Below, piece after piece: positions 1 to 7,696 of a stretch of 43,356 nucleotides of DNA (position 1 is the first letter of the stretch; every line of letters starts with the position of its first letter). Source of the stretch: Oscillospiraceae bacterium (lineage in GTDB: Bacteria; Bacillota; Clostridia; Oscillospirales; Ruminococcaceae). A model generated the notes under the pieces. It saw nothing but the letters and a program-made list of their open reading frames with translations, searched no databases and was not told the origin of the DNA. Position numbers and translations under genes: made by a program. The DNA lies in NCBI GenBank assembly GCA_009777275.1, contig WRME01000002.1:1-43356 (forward strand), in the 5' to 3' direction.

Positions 1-180
1 GGGGCTGTGGGTAGTGTGCGGGGTGTGCTGTTTTTCTTCTTCCTTTTTTTCCCCCCCCTTGGGGGGGGGGGGGGGAGCGGTGAGGGGGGGGGGGGGGGGG
101 GCGTGTAGGGATGACCGCCCTCGGTCATCCGTGGCTATTGCGGCGGGTGTTTTTCCTTTTCGTGGTTGAATTGGAATCGG
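1..180. repeat. Low-complexity G/C tract plus dispersed palindromic repeat R1
   Basis: The first 100 bases are homopolymer-rich, with runs of C followed by two long runs of G. Bases 102-134 hold a copy of the palindromic repeat called R1 here (core GATGACCG...CGGTCATC), followed by the tail CGGCGGGTGTTTTTCC that also follows R1 at about 35.75 kb. No gene is visible. The G runs at the window edge may be a sequencing or assembly artefact. Confidence 0.6.
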
Positions 181-185
181 GAGCC

Positions 186-974
186 CTACGCAAATTGCTT
201 GAACTGCTTGCCTTTGTTGATTTTGAGCCGCATTTTGTCGGAGATCATTGCTATAAATTCTGAATTGGTGGGTTTTCCGCGCTGATTGTCAACCGTGAAT
301 CCAAAGTAGGAATTGAGGGTGTCAACATCGCCTCTATCCCACGCAACCTCTATCGCATGGCGTATCGCTCTCTCGACACGGGAGGATGTCGTTTCATATA
401 TCCTTGCAACCTGCGGGTATAATGCCTTTGTGACAAGGTTTATCATTTCCTTTTCTTCTATGCAGAGAATTATCGATGTCCGCAGATACTGATACCCCTT
501 AATATGAGCGGGAACCCCTATCTGGTGCATGACCGAAGTAACCATCATCTCAAGGTCCGCCTTTGATATGTTCAGGCTGTCATCGTTGGCCGGCAATCCT
601 ATCTCTGATGTCAGTCCGACTATCCTGCTGGCAAGCATCTCGCAGTCGAAGGGTTTTATCGCATAATGGCTCGCCCCCGCCTTCAACGCTCTCGACACAC
701 TTGAGTGCTTATCATCGGGGCTGGCGATTACATATATGGGATTGTGATCGTTTTCGGCATATTCCATTACCCCTATCCCATCGGCGTTCGACATATACAG
801 CTCCATCAGCACAACATCGGGCTTGTGGGTTTTGATCGCCTTTATGACCTGGGATCCGTCCTTGGGCAGGGTAATGGCCTCAAATCCTTTTGACGACATT
901 ATCTGTGTCATAAAATGCGAATCCCCTTGATCGAGAGCAATTACTATTTTTAATTTTTCCGGCATTTTCTTCAT
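186..974 (-). CDS. spo0A: Spo0A-family sporulation response regulator with degenerate receiver
   Basis: Spo0A is the DNA-binding master regulator of endospore formation. The C-terminal half (about residues 135-262) is a clear Spo0A effector domain, with GVPAHIKGYQYLR, ASRVERAIRHAIEVAW-like (SSRVERAIRHAIEVAW) and KPTNSEFIAMISDKMRL. The N-terminal receiver (about 8-125) is atypical. The phosphoacceptor Asp is Glu58 (VVLMELYMSNADG against the usual VLVLDIIMPHLDG). The first acidic-pocket Asp is Leu14 (IALDQ against ADDN) and the conserved Thr of the LTA motif is Ala84. Lys107 (IKPFD) is kept. The codon for residue 58 is GAG, so this is not an ambiguous call. The ribosome site AGAGGAGA sits only one base before the first ATG, so Met4 (base 965) may be the real start. 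A sigma-A-like promoter and a 0A box lie upstream. It could be the only Spo0A of the strain or a second, phosphorylation-independent paralogue. Confidence 0.93.
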   Translation of the reverse strand: MKKMPEKLKIVIALDQGDSHFMTQIMSSKGFEAITLPKDGSQVIKAIKTHKPDVVLMELYMSNADGIGVMEYAENDHNPIYVIASPDDKHSSVSRALKAGASHYAIKPFDCEMLASRIVGLTSEIGLPANDDSLNISKADLEMMVTSVMHQIGVPAHIKGYQYLRTSIILCIEEKEMINLVTKALYPQVARIYETTSSRVERAIRHAIEVAWDRGDVDTLNSYFGFTVDNQRGKPTNSEFIAMISDKMRLKINKGKQFKQFA

Positions 975-1041
975 TCTCCTCTTGCTTCTATATTTTTCAT
1001 TTTAGGGCAAGGACACATATCCAAATAAACCCTACTGCCAT

Positions 1042-1070
1042 ATAATAACATATGTGGCATATTTTGGCAA
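1042..1070 (-). promoter_or_regulatory. Candidate promoter of spo0A
   Basis: On the minus strand TTGCCA (1065-1070) and TATTAT (1042-1047) are separated by 17 bases, about 70 bases before the start codon. The rest of 975-1279 is AT-rich and shows no gene. Confidence 0.5.
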
Positions 1071-1128
1071 TAGATTTTCCTATTATTTTTTATTTTCATT
1101 AATATGACTAAATATGCTCCCCATAATC

Positions 1129-1135
1129 TGTCGAA
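1129..1135 (+). promoter_or_regulatory. Candidate 0A box (Spo0A binding site)
   Basis: The 7-mer TGTCGAA matches the Spo0A recognition sequence and lies about 60 bases upstream of the candidate spo0A promoter. This would suit autoregulation. A single 7-mer is weak evidence on its own. Confidence 0.4.
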
Positions 1136-1279
1136 TTTGTGCGTATTTGATAGAGCCTGATTTAGACAACAAGAATATAATACTAATTCAGAAGATCAAT
1201 TGCAAGAGTTATATTTTGGCAAATAATCTTTCTTGGTTTTATTTTTTGTGCAATATGATATACGGGTTGTTAAGGGCGT

Positions 1280-1318
1280 GAAATAAAGAAGCCCCCTTAC
1301 TATAAGTAGCGAGGGGGT
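1280..1318 (-). terminator. Intrinsic terminator of the ImmA-like operon
   Basis: Read on the minus strand, CCCCCTCGCTACT pairs imperfectly with AGTAAGGGGG around a short loop and is followed by CTTCTTTATTT. It lies about 40 bases past the stop of the ImmA/IrrE gene. Confidence 0.6.
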
Positions 1319-1358
1319 GTATAAGATTTTACGAAATTTCCTTTAGGATTTTCTGAGT

Positions 1359-2096
1359 TTAGCAAAACGGTACCGGGTGGAGTTCTTCAAAGAAGTCACT
1401 AAAGAGGTCACTGAAAGCGGTGTACGCCGCAGACTTTGGCGGAAACTGAGGTTGAAAATGTCGGTTAAGACTGGCGGATTTTATGTGCCTGAGCATCGGT
1501 GGGTGAAGTGGCGTTAGTCTGCGATTGGGCTGTCGGCAAATCAATTCCACCTTAGTGTCTATATATCTTTTATTCTCAATTCTTTCATCACGTTTGTATA
1601 AGTGACGAAACAATTTACAAGATTTTTCCCAATCAAACACGGAAAAGGGTGATGTTTTAAGAAAAGACTTGAGTTTTTTCGATCCGTAACATTTCTGAAT
1701 AATACTCCTAGCAAAATATGAAGCCTCTAATTCGTGAATAAGCTGTTCCTTTTGTTTTTTTATCTTCGCAATTTGATTCTCAGATGAATCCATAAAGTGC
1801 AACACAAAATGCCCTAATTCATGGGCAATAGGGAAAATAGATTCTTCCTCGCTTAATTCCTGTGCATACATAATATATGCCCTGTTTTCCGTATAGAAAA
1901 CATTGGCAACACCATCGTTTTTTGTAAGAACATTGCTGGGAATTAAGTGAATCTTGTATCCTTTTTTACCATGATGATTTTCTATATAATTCTCTATCAT
2001 CTCAATTATTTTAATAGCAATCGTACTCAAGGTCATATCCTCATTTTCGTTACGAGAACATGACCTTGAGTGTTCTGCTTTTGATTTATCTGTCAA
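1359..2096 (-). CDS. ImmA/IrrE-family metallopeptidase
   Basis: The zinc-binding signature HELGH, in IAHELGHFVLHF at about residues 90-101, identifies a Zn-dependent ImmA/IrrE-type peptidase. Relatives cleave HTH repressors of mobile elements or act in stress responses. The protein has 245 residues; the part after about residue 190 is basic and low in recognisable features. The start is TTG at 2094-2096, preceded by GGGAGG with 8 bases of spacing. The small upstream gene ends about 13 bases before this start, so the two form a translationally close pair sharing the promoter at 2393-2421. The usual XRE-type repressor partner is absent; the small 85-residue gene stands in its place. Function beyond peptidase is inferred from the family. 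Confidence 0.8.
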   Translation of the reverse strand: MTDKSKAEHSRSCSRNENEDMTLSTIAIKIIEMIENYIENHHGKKGYKIHLIPSNVLTKNDGVANVFYTENRAYIMYAQELSEEESIFPIAHELGHFVLHFMDSSENQIAKIKKQKEQLIHELEASYFARSIIQKCYGSKKLKSFLKTSPFSVFDWEKSCKLFRHLYKRDERIENKRYIDTKVELICRQPNRRLTPLHPPMLRHIKSASLNRHFQPQFPPKSAAYTAFSDLFSDFFEELHPVPFC

Positions 2097-2109
2097 AACT
2101 TTTTCCTCC

Positions 2110-2367
2110 CTAAGATCCGCAAAGTATGATATGGTGTTTCAAGGCTTCATAGAGCACTAACTCCTCGTTCTTTGTTGCTGAATAGGTATCGTCACACGCA
2201 ATAATGTCACAACCGGTTGCATTCGAGAGCCAAGCCATACGATTCCGCACTTTTTTCGGGAATCCGAAAATATTAAAAATCTCATCGAATTTCTCTATCT
2301 CTCGACATTTTCGCAACTTAGGGTTCATGTACCACGACCATACACGGTTCTTTTTGTGCTTACTCAC
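2110..2367 (-). CDS. Small protein (85 aa) in operon with ImmA-like peptidase
   Basis: I do not recognise this family. The ORF-track start (2421) lies inside the promoter. The likely start is GTG at 2365-2367, because GGGAGG sits 8 bases before it. The N-terminus is basic (VSKHKKNRVWSWY...). The middle, FDEIFNIFGFPKKVRNRM, could be helical, and the last third is mixed. Its stop TAG runs straight into the ribosome site of the ImmA-like gene. Its position suggests a substrate, regulator or partner of the peptidase, but nothing in the sequence proves that. Confidence 0.6.
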   Translation of the reverse strand: MSKHKKNRVWSWYMNPKLRKCREIEKFDEIFNIFGFPKKVRNRMAWLSNATGCDIIACDDTYSATKNEELVLYEALKHHIILCGS

Positions 2368-2382
2368 ATTATTTTCCTCCCT

Positions 2383-2421
2383 TCCTAAAAATAGGATACC
2401 ACAGTTTGTCCTATTTGTCAA
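2383..2421 (-). promoter_or_regulatory. Promoter with overlapping TAGGA/TCCTA operator half-sites
   Basis: On the minus strand TTGACA (2416-2421) and TATCCT (2393-2398) are 17 bases apart. AATAGGA directly follows the -35 box, TCCTATT overlaps the -10 box, and a further TAGGA follows it (TCCTA-TTTT-TAGGA, 2383-2396). Three half-sites in alternating orientation around a promoter is the usual shape of a repressor operator. Confidence 0.6.
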
Positions 2422-2448
2422 TAAGAATAAGGTAAAGTTTTGTAAAAT

Positions 2449-3276
2449 CTATGTAAGTTCAGGGCGTTTTTTATTGACCCCACCAACCAACGACCTCATC
2501 TGCGTAATCGCTGTGTTGTTAAGCTGTACAAGCCGCTCACTCTGCGGCAATCCTTGTCGGATAAGCAGGGCATTAATGCTTTCCATATTTGACAGCACGA
2601 CAAGCTGTTCCAGCGTGGCATAGTCCCGCATATTGCCTGTTTTGTCGGGGTTGCTTGTCCTCCACTGTGCCGCAGTCATTCCGAATAAAGCGACATTCAG
2701 CAAATCGGCTTCGGTGGCGTAAACAAACGCTGTTTGTGCTTTGGTCACCATCTTGGGGATAATCTCTTCTTTGATAGCATCGGTATGTATGCGGTAATTG
2801 ATTTTGGATAGGGTGCGTTGGAGATTCCATTCGAGGGAAACACGGTTGCTTTCGTCTGATTTTAGACGTTGAAACTCCGTTATTAGGTATAACTTGAACT
2901 CCGGAGACAACCATGTTGCAAACTCAAAAGCAATATCTCGATGTGCATATGTTCCTCCATATCGCCCCGGTTTTGCAACAATCCCTACAGCATTAGTCCG
3001 TTCCGTCCATTGTTTTGTGGATAATATAAAGCTGTTGTCTACACTCTCCATTTTAATGTTACCGAATTCGGTAACATTAAAATTCGGGTTATGCAATGTT
3101 TCCCATGCTCCCATGAAGTTTAGCGTATACCCTGTCCTCATCCAATGGGATATGACAATACCTGTAGCATCTGTATTTTTATATTTCGCCATATCGGTCA
3201 GCGATATATAATCATCTGCCTTATGGGTCAGTATTGAAATCGCCGTTCCCTGAACATTTATATTTTCTTTTTTCAA
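2449..3276 (-). CDS. KilA-N domain protein
   Basis: This is a 275-residue KilA-N family protein. It carries DDYISLTDMAKYKN near the N-terminus, the W-E-x3-HNPNFN core (about 57-68), GRYGGTYAHRDIAFEFATWL (about 103-122) and EFKLYLITEFQRLK. KilA-N is a DNA-binding domain of phages, plasmids and bacterial accessory regions; the C-terminal half resembles that of many clostridial KilA-N proteins. The start is TTG (3274-3276), with AGGAGG about 12 bases before it. The stop of an upstream broken copy overlaps this start. The biological role of such chromosomal KilA-N proteins is not established. Confidence 0.85.
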   Translation of the reverse strand: MKKENINVQGTAISILTHKADDYISLTDMAKYKNTDATGIVISHWMRTGYTLNFMGAWETLHNPNFNVTEFGNIKMESVDNSFILSTKQWTERTNAVGIVAKPGRYGGTYAHRDIAFEFATWLSPEFKLYLITEFQRLKSDESNRVSLEWNLQRTLSKINYRIHTDAIKEEIIPKMVTKAQTAFVYATEADLLNVALFGMTAAQWRTSNPDKTGNMRDYATLEQLVVLSNMESINALLIRQGLPQSERLVQLNNTAITQMRSLVGGVNKKRPELT

Positions 3277-3430
3277 TGCCGCACCGTCCCTCCTGCCTTA
3301 ACCTCACCGAATCCCGTGAGGTTAAAATCGGGATTGCTCATCTTCTCCCAAAGTTCCGTCTAACCGACTGGTATCCCATACGGTTAAAATCTGGATTGTT
3401 CATCCGTTCCCAAAGTCCCATATATCCGAC
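3273..3430 (-). pseudogene. Two tandem remnants of KilA-N core motif
   Basis: Read on the minus strand, one segment encodes LWERMNNPDFNRMGYQSVR and the next, in another frame, encodes LWEKMSNPDFNLTGFGEVK, ending at a TGA that overlaps the intact gene's start. Both correspond to AWETLHNPNFNVTEFGNIK of the intact KilA-N protein. They look like leftovers of upstream KilA-N paralogues or of repeated duplication of this one motif. Bases 3431-3640 show nothing else. Confidence 0.6.
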
Positions 3431-3639
3431 TTCAACATAATCGTACCACAAAATCCGACAGCATACAACCCCTTATTTTCAAATTCTTCAAAATTTTTCT
3501 ATTCTCGCCAAACGCCCCACGCATCCCCCAACCCACGCACCCTATTCGCCCGATATTTCTCACTCCGTAGGCCTTGCTATGCACGCCGATTTGAGTGATA
3601 GATATAGAACCCAACCACACACACCCCCGCCAAAATCGG

Positions 3640-3712
3640 CGGGGGGGTCTGTAGGGACGATCGCCTCGATCGTCCGTGATAACCATGGGCGGCAGATTGC
3701 CGCCCCTACGAA
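3640..3712. repeat. Dispersed repeat, R1 variant
   Basis: GTAGGGACGATCG...CGATCGTCCGTG is an R1-like palindrome with changed arm sequence. It is followed by a second short palindrome, GGGCGGCA...TGCCGCCC, that runs into the cotJC stop region. Confidence 0.6.
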
Positions 3713-3715
3713 ACC

Positions 3716-4312
3716 CTATTTATCAAATGCCGGATTAAACGCATAGAAATTCTTGCTGTCAAGTTGATCCTGCACAAGCCTGAGAGCTTCGCCGAATCGC
3801 TGAAAATGCACGATTTCCCGCTCCCGCAAGAACTTTATCGGGTCAAGGACATCGGGATCGTCCGCCAATCGGAGTATGTTATCATAGGTAGTGCGTGCTT
3901 TTTGCTCGGCCGCCAAATCCTCGGTAAGGTCTGTTATGGGATCGCCCTTTGACGCAAATGCGTTAGCATCGAAAGGCACTCCCGATGCTGCTATGGTATA
4001 TATTCCCGTTGTGTGATCCACAAAATAGGAGTCGAATCCCGATTTTTTTATCTCATCGATGCTTATCCCTCTGGTAAGCTGATAGACAATCGCGCTGATC
4101 ATCTCCATGTGTCCCAGCTCCTCGGTAGCCACATCGGTCAGGATGCCCTTGACGGCATCATACGGCATTGAGTATCTCTGGCTGAGGTATCGCAGTGAGG
4201 CTCCCAGCTCGCCGTCCGGCCCGCCCAGCTGCGTTATTATCACCTTTGCCATAGCCGGATTGGGGTTGGATATTTTCACGGGGTATTGCAGCTTTTTTTC
4301 ATATGCCCACAT
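3716..4312 (-). CDS. cotJC: Spore coat protein CotJC (manganese-catalase family)
   Basis: This is the third gene of the cotJ operon. CotJC belongs to the manganese-catalase family and is found in the inner spore coat of Bacillus and Clostridia. Family features are MWAYEKKLQYPVKI at the N-terminus, helices with metal-ligand glutamates (TEELGHMEM, EEL-type; EDLAAEQKA) and EREIVHFQRFGEAL near the C-terminus, in a ferritin-like four-helix pattern. The true start is ATG at 4310-4312 (198 aa), after AAAGGAGG with 10 bases of spacing. The longer ORF-track start runs into cotJB. The ribosome site overlaps the end of cotJB, indicating translational coupling. Expression is expected in the mother cell during sporulation. 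Confidence 0.92.
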   Translation of the reverse strand: MWAYEKKLQYPVKISNPNPAMAKVIITQLGGPDGELGASLRYLSQRYSMPYDAVKGILTDVATEELGHMEMISAIVYQLTRGISIDEIKKSGFDSYFVDHTTGIYTIAASGVPFDANAFASKGDPITDLTEDLAAEQKARTTYDNILRLADDPDVLDPIKFLREREIVHFQRFGEALRLVQDQLDSKNFYAFNPAFDK

Positions 4313-4314
4313 AA

Positions 4315-4572
4315 TTAATTGGCCTCCTTTTCCCATGGCCACGGACCGTCTATCCATGTCCAGCTTTTTGCCGATTGCGGAAGTGCGTCCATTGTTATAG
4401 GCCCGAATTTTGCGGTATATTCGGCTGTCGCATCAGCGGTGATTTTTTGGTATTTCTTGAAGTATTCCAGCGCCTTTATGTCATACGGATGGGTGTCGAG
4501 AAAGAGCGCCGCATCATTCATGGCAAACTTGGCGGCTCTGATGATTTTTTCCTGCATATGTCTGTCATTCAT
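4315..4572 (-). CDS. cotJB: Spore coat protein CotJB
   Basis: This 85-residue protein has the CotJB layout: a helical AMNDAALFLDTHPYD segment, ALEYFKKYQK and a C-terminal WTWIDGPWPWEKEAN tail rich in Trp and Pro. The start is ATG at 4570-4572, after GAGGAGG. The ORF-track start at 4638 lies inside cotJA. The gene overlaps the end of cotJA by 8 bases and ends 2 bases before cotJC. The function is in coat assembly with CotJA and CotJC. Confidence 0.9.
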   Translation of the reverse strand: MNDRHMQEKIIRAAKFAMNDAALFLDTHPYDIKALEYFKKYQKITADATAEYTAKFGPITMDALPQSAKSWTWIDGPWPWEKEAN

Positions 4573-4750
4573 AGCGCTTGATACCTCCTCGTCCTGCAAA
4601 CGGCAGATCCAGCTCAGGGAATATGGTTCCCCGCTCAAGACCTATCTGCGGCTCATATGTGGTCTTCCAGTTCTGAAACGGCACATAGGCCGCCGCAAGC
4701 GGCATATCTCGCCGGGTATACATAAGTGTTTCGGGTAAATATTGTTCCAT
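4565..4750 (-). CDS. cotJA: Spore coat protein CotJA
   Basis: This 61-residue protein carries the clostridial CotJA pattern DMPLAAAYVPFQNW, YEPQIGLERGTIFPELD and PF. It is the first gene of cotJABC. An in-frame stop directly precedes the ATG at 4750, so translation cannot begin further upstream. No good ribosome site precedes this ATG; the nearest AGGAGG lies about 30 bases upstream, next to an ATG that opens a two-codon frame. Upstream GCATATG and a CATGGATC-like box loosely recall a sigma-E promoter, but the match is too weak to call. Confidence 0.88.
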   Translation of the reverse strand: MEQYLPETLMYTRRDMPLAAAYVPFQNWKTTYEPQIGLERGTIFPELDLPFAGRGGIKRYE

Positions 4751-4849
4751 TTAACATCTGCATGAGTTATCCCATGCTTCCTCCTGTCTATGATATTTTG
4801 ATCCATGTAGAATCATACTATCATATGCCCGAACAAATTTTCTTGACAG

Positions 4850-5110
4850 TGGGGTACGCACTCCCGTGCATACCCTACTATAATTTCAAGCCCTGTAGGG
4901 TACGCACCCCTGTGCGTACCGTCCCCAAAACATTTCGTGGTTACCCCCCGTAACTGTACATTGTTCATTGTTCAAGCCCCTTGCCCTCTTTGGCAAAGAG
5001 GGTGCCGCCGCAGCGGCGGGTGTTTTCTCCGTGGTTACCGCAAACCCCGTGCGTCTCCTTGCCTCTCCCTTTGGGAGAGGTGTCACGCCTTGGCGTGACG
5101 GAGAGGGCAA
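4850..5110. repeat. Mosaic of dispersed repeats R2, R2, R7, R3
   Basis: Two R2 palindromes (GGTACGCAC...GTGCGTACC type) lie at about 4852-4880 and 4897-4921. An R7 block (CCCTCTTTGGCAAAGAGGG, then CCGCCGCAGCGGCGGG) follows at 4981-5020. An R3 half (CTCTCCCTTTGGGAGAG, then CACGCCTTGGCGTG) lies at 5061-5105. Together they fill the space between the divergent cotJ operon and the kinase operon. The same units recur in other orders elsewhere in the window. Confidence 0.7.
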
Positions 5111-5150
5111 TCCCCCCGCAATAATTTGTTTGAAAAAATAATACAAACTG

Positions 5151-5179
5151 TAGACATTTTATTCTAAATATGTTATTAT
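5151..5179 (+). promoter_or_regulatory. Promoter of the kinase/HD-GYP operon
   Basis: TAGACA (5151-5156) and TATTAT (5174-5179) are 17 bases apart, about 45 bases upstream of the kinase start and just past the repeat mosaic. Confidence 0.6.
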
Positions 5180-5222
5180 ATTTTTAGCGCCGAATTATAA
5201 GCACAATAGGAGGCCCTGTGTT

Positions 5223-7676
5223 ATGAATGAAAATAACAAGACAAAACATCCGCCGCTCAACAGAGCAGTGCTGAGCAATATTCTAAACGGCATGGATGCC
5301 TATATGTGCGTAACCGATTATGAAAACGATAATATTCTGTTCGTAAACAAAAAGAAGCTCGAACATTTCGGCATAGAAGAGGATGTTATCGGCAAAAAAT
5401 GCTGGCAGGTCTTTCAGAAAGACAAGAACGGCAGATGCGACTTCTGCCCCAAGCATATCCTCAAGCACTATGATAACGAGCCGTATGTCTGGGAACAGCA
5501 AAACAGCATTACCAAGCGATTTTACAGAAACACCGATGATTTGATAGAATGGATCAACGGTGATATAGTTCATATGCAGTATTCGGTTGACATAACCGCT
5601 AACAAGGAAAACGAGATCAATCTCAGCAGAAGACTCCAGCAGCAGGAACTGATCAATATTTTAACCAGAGATTTTATCGCTCAGGGAGATGCAAGATCGT
5701 TTATAGAAAAGCTGCTCAAAAACATCGGTGTGCTTATGGATTTGTCGAGAGCATCGATACTGCGGTATATTCAGGAAGAAAACCTCCTTGAGGTTAGGGA
5801 TGTATGGTACAACGAGCATAATAAAAACGATCTGCTCAAAAAGGATGACAGATTCCCATTCGAGAAAGGAAGTTCGATCTATGACAAGATCAGCGAGTAC
5901 GGATTCTTCCCGCTTGCCGTTCACGATATAAATATAGATCGGTCGTTTGATGTATTTAAAGAAAAGGGAATCAAGAGTTTTCTGATGCTTCCTATAATCA
6001 TATCGGATGAGCTGTATGGAATACTCCAGTTTGATATGTGCAACGACGCCTATAACTGGAACGAAAGCGATGCTGATATAGGCAGTGTTTTGAGCAACAT
6101 TATCGCCAGCGTTATCCAGAGAGAACGGCTGAAAAATCGGCTTTTGCTCATGTCCTCTATCGTCAGCACCTCTCCGCAGTATATCAGCTACACCAACCGC
6201 TCGGGTGAGTTCCAGTTTGTCAACAAAGGCTCGGAGCTTATAACGGGATACACGGTAGCGGAACTAATGAACGGCAACATGAAAATGACCTTTGACGATG
6301 AGACCTATAACTACATCCAAAATGAGGTTTTGCCCAAGGTATACAAATTCGGGAAATATTCATACGAATGTGCTATAATAAGAAAAGACGGGGCTAAGCG
6401 TGATATGGCCTTCTCCTCCTTTCTTGTGGGGGACAACGGTGAAAGCTGCGGTTCTATCGCTATCGACATTACCGATCAAAAGCAAATCGAGAGAGAACTC
6501 TTTGAAGCAAAGGAAGCGGCCGAACAGGCTAACCGAGCCAAGAGCAATTTCTTATCCAGGATGAGCCACGAAATCAGAACACCCATGAACGCCGTTATAG
6601 GCATGACCAGAATAGCTCTCGAATCGGATGATATAAAGCGAAAGGACTATTGCTTAGAAAAAACCGGAGACGCATCCCGTCATCTGCTCGATATAATAAA
6701 TGACATTCTCGATATGTCTAAGATCGAGGCTGATCATTTCGAGTTTTCGTCAAAGAATTTTGATTTTGCAAAGACAATCGAAAAAAACCTGAATATTGTC
6801 AGTTTTACCGCCGAAAAGAAGAATATAGAGCTATGTTTGAACATTGATAGTCAGATTCCGAATATATTAATAGGAGACGATATAAGACTGTCTCAGGTTC
6901 TCACTAATCTTTTGTCAAACGCTATAAAGTTCACCCCTGATAACGGCAGTATCACCCTCGATGTAAAGATTGTTTCGTCAGACGATGATAACATTGTGCT
7001 GCAAATATCGGTTACCGATACGGGTATCGGAATCTCAGATGAGCAGCAGAAGAATCTCTTTGACCCATTCAAACAAGCGGACGATGATGTTTTCCGCAAC
7101 TATGGCGGAACGGGGCTGGGACTGTCTATATCCAAGCGGATTGTAGAAATGATGGGCGGAACGATATGGATAGAATCCCAAGAGGGCAAGGGGTCTTCCT
7201 TTATCTTCACGGTGAAGTTTGAAATAGCATCCGAACAAAGCTGTGAAATGACCGATACCGAAACCGATCAGCCGCCGAAAAACAACTCTTATGACGGATA
7301 TAAAATTTTAATTGCAGAAGATATTGAAATTAATCGAGAAATAGTGTATACTGTTCTTGAGGACAGCGGATTTGTTATCGATTCTGCCCAAAACGGACTT
7401 GAGGCAGTCGAGATGTTTAAAGAATCTCACGGAGAATACAAGGCTATTCTGATGGATATACAGATGCCTGTGCTTGACGGGTATCAGGCTACACGCATGA
7501 TTCGCTCCTCCGGCATTGCGGGCGCCGAAACCATTCCCATTATCGCCATGACCGCTAATGTTTTTAAAGAAGATGTCGATAAATGTATAGAGTCGGGAAT
7601 GAACGATCATGTCGGAAAACCCATCGACAGAGAATCACTGCTCAAAAAGTTTGATATGTACATAAAACAGCCTTAA
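5223..7676 (+). CDS. Hybrid sensor histidine kinase (PAS-GAF-PAS-HisKA-HATPase-REC)
   Basis: This is an 817-residue cytoplasmic sensor kinase with no membrane segment. Domains in order: PAS (about 15-125) with a Cys-rich stretch (GRCDFCPKHIL); GAF (about 140-300); PAS (about 305-425); HisKA with phospho-acceptor His449 in FLSRMSHEIRTPMNAVIGM; HATPase with LLSNAIKFTPDNG, VTDTGIGIS and YGGTGLGLSISKRI; and a C-terminal receiver (about 693-812) with phospho-acceptor Asp745 in AILMDIQMPVLDGYQ. AGGAGG precedes the ATG by 9 bases. Twenty bases downstream begins a REC-HD-GYP gene, its likely partner. An intramolecular His-to-Asp step followed by transfer to the partner would need an Hpt protein, which is not here, or direct transfer from His449. 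The signal is unknown; the Cys-containing PAS hints at a redox or metal cue. Confidence 0.92.
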   Translation: MNENNKTKHPPLNRAVLSNILNGMDAYMCVTDYENDNILFVNKKKLEHFGIEEDVIGKKCWQVFQKDKNGRCDFCPKHILKHYDNEPYVWEQQNSITKRFYRNTDDLIEWINGDIVHMQYSVDITANKENEINLSRRLQQQELINILTRDFIAQGDARSFIEKLLKNIGVLMDLSRASILRYIQEENLLEVRDVWYNEHNKNDLLKKDDRFPFEKGSSIYDKISEYGFFPLAVHDINIDRSFDVFKEKGIKSFLMLPIIISDELYGILQFDMCNDAYNWNESDADIGSVLSNIIASVIQRERLKNRLLLMSSIVSTSPQYISYTNRSGEFQFVNKGSELITGYTVAELMNGNMKMTFDDETYNYIQNEVLPKVYKFGKYSYECAIIRKDGAKRDMAFSSFLVGDNGESCGSIAIDITDQKQIERELFEAKEAAEQANRAKSNFLSRMSHEIRTPMNAVIGMTRIALESDDIKRKDYCLEKTGDASRHLLDIINDILDMSKIEADHFEFSSKNFDFAKTIEKNLNIVSFTAEKKNIELCLNIDSQIPNILIGDDIRLSQVLTNLLSNAIKFTPDNGSITLDVKIVSSDDDNIVLQISVTDTGIGISDEQQKNLFDPFKQADDDVFRNYGGTGLGLSISKRIVEMMGGTIWIESQEGKGSSFIFTVKFEIASEQSCEMTDTETDQPPKNNSYDGYKILIAEDIEINREIVYTVLEDSGFVIDSAQNGLEAVEMFKESHGEYKAILMDIQMPVLDGYQATRMIRSSGIAGAETIPIIAMTANVFKEDVDKCIESGMNDHVGKPIDRESLLKKFDMYIKQP

Positions 7677-7696
7677 TCGGCGGAACGGAGACTTTT

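Noticed and set aside
3432-3686. 84-residue minus-strand ORF upstream of the cotJ operon's end
   Set aside because: It is built partly from the R1-type repeat and has no ribosome site or family pattern.
4319-4738. 139-residue plus-strand ORF over cotJB and cotJA
   Set aside because: It is antisense to recognised spore coat genes and has no protein similarity that I can see.
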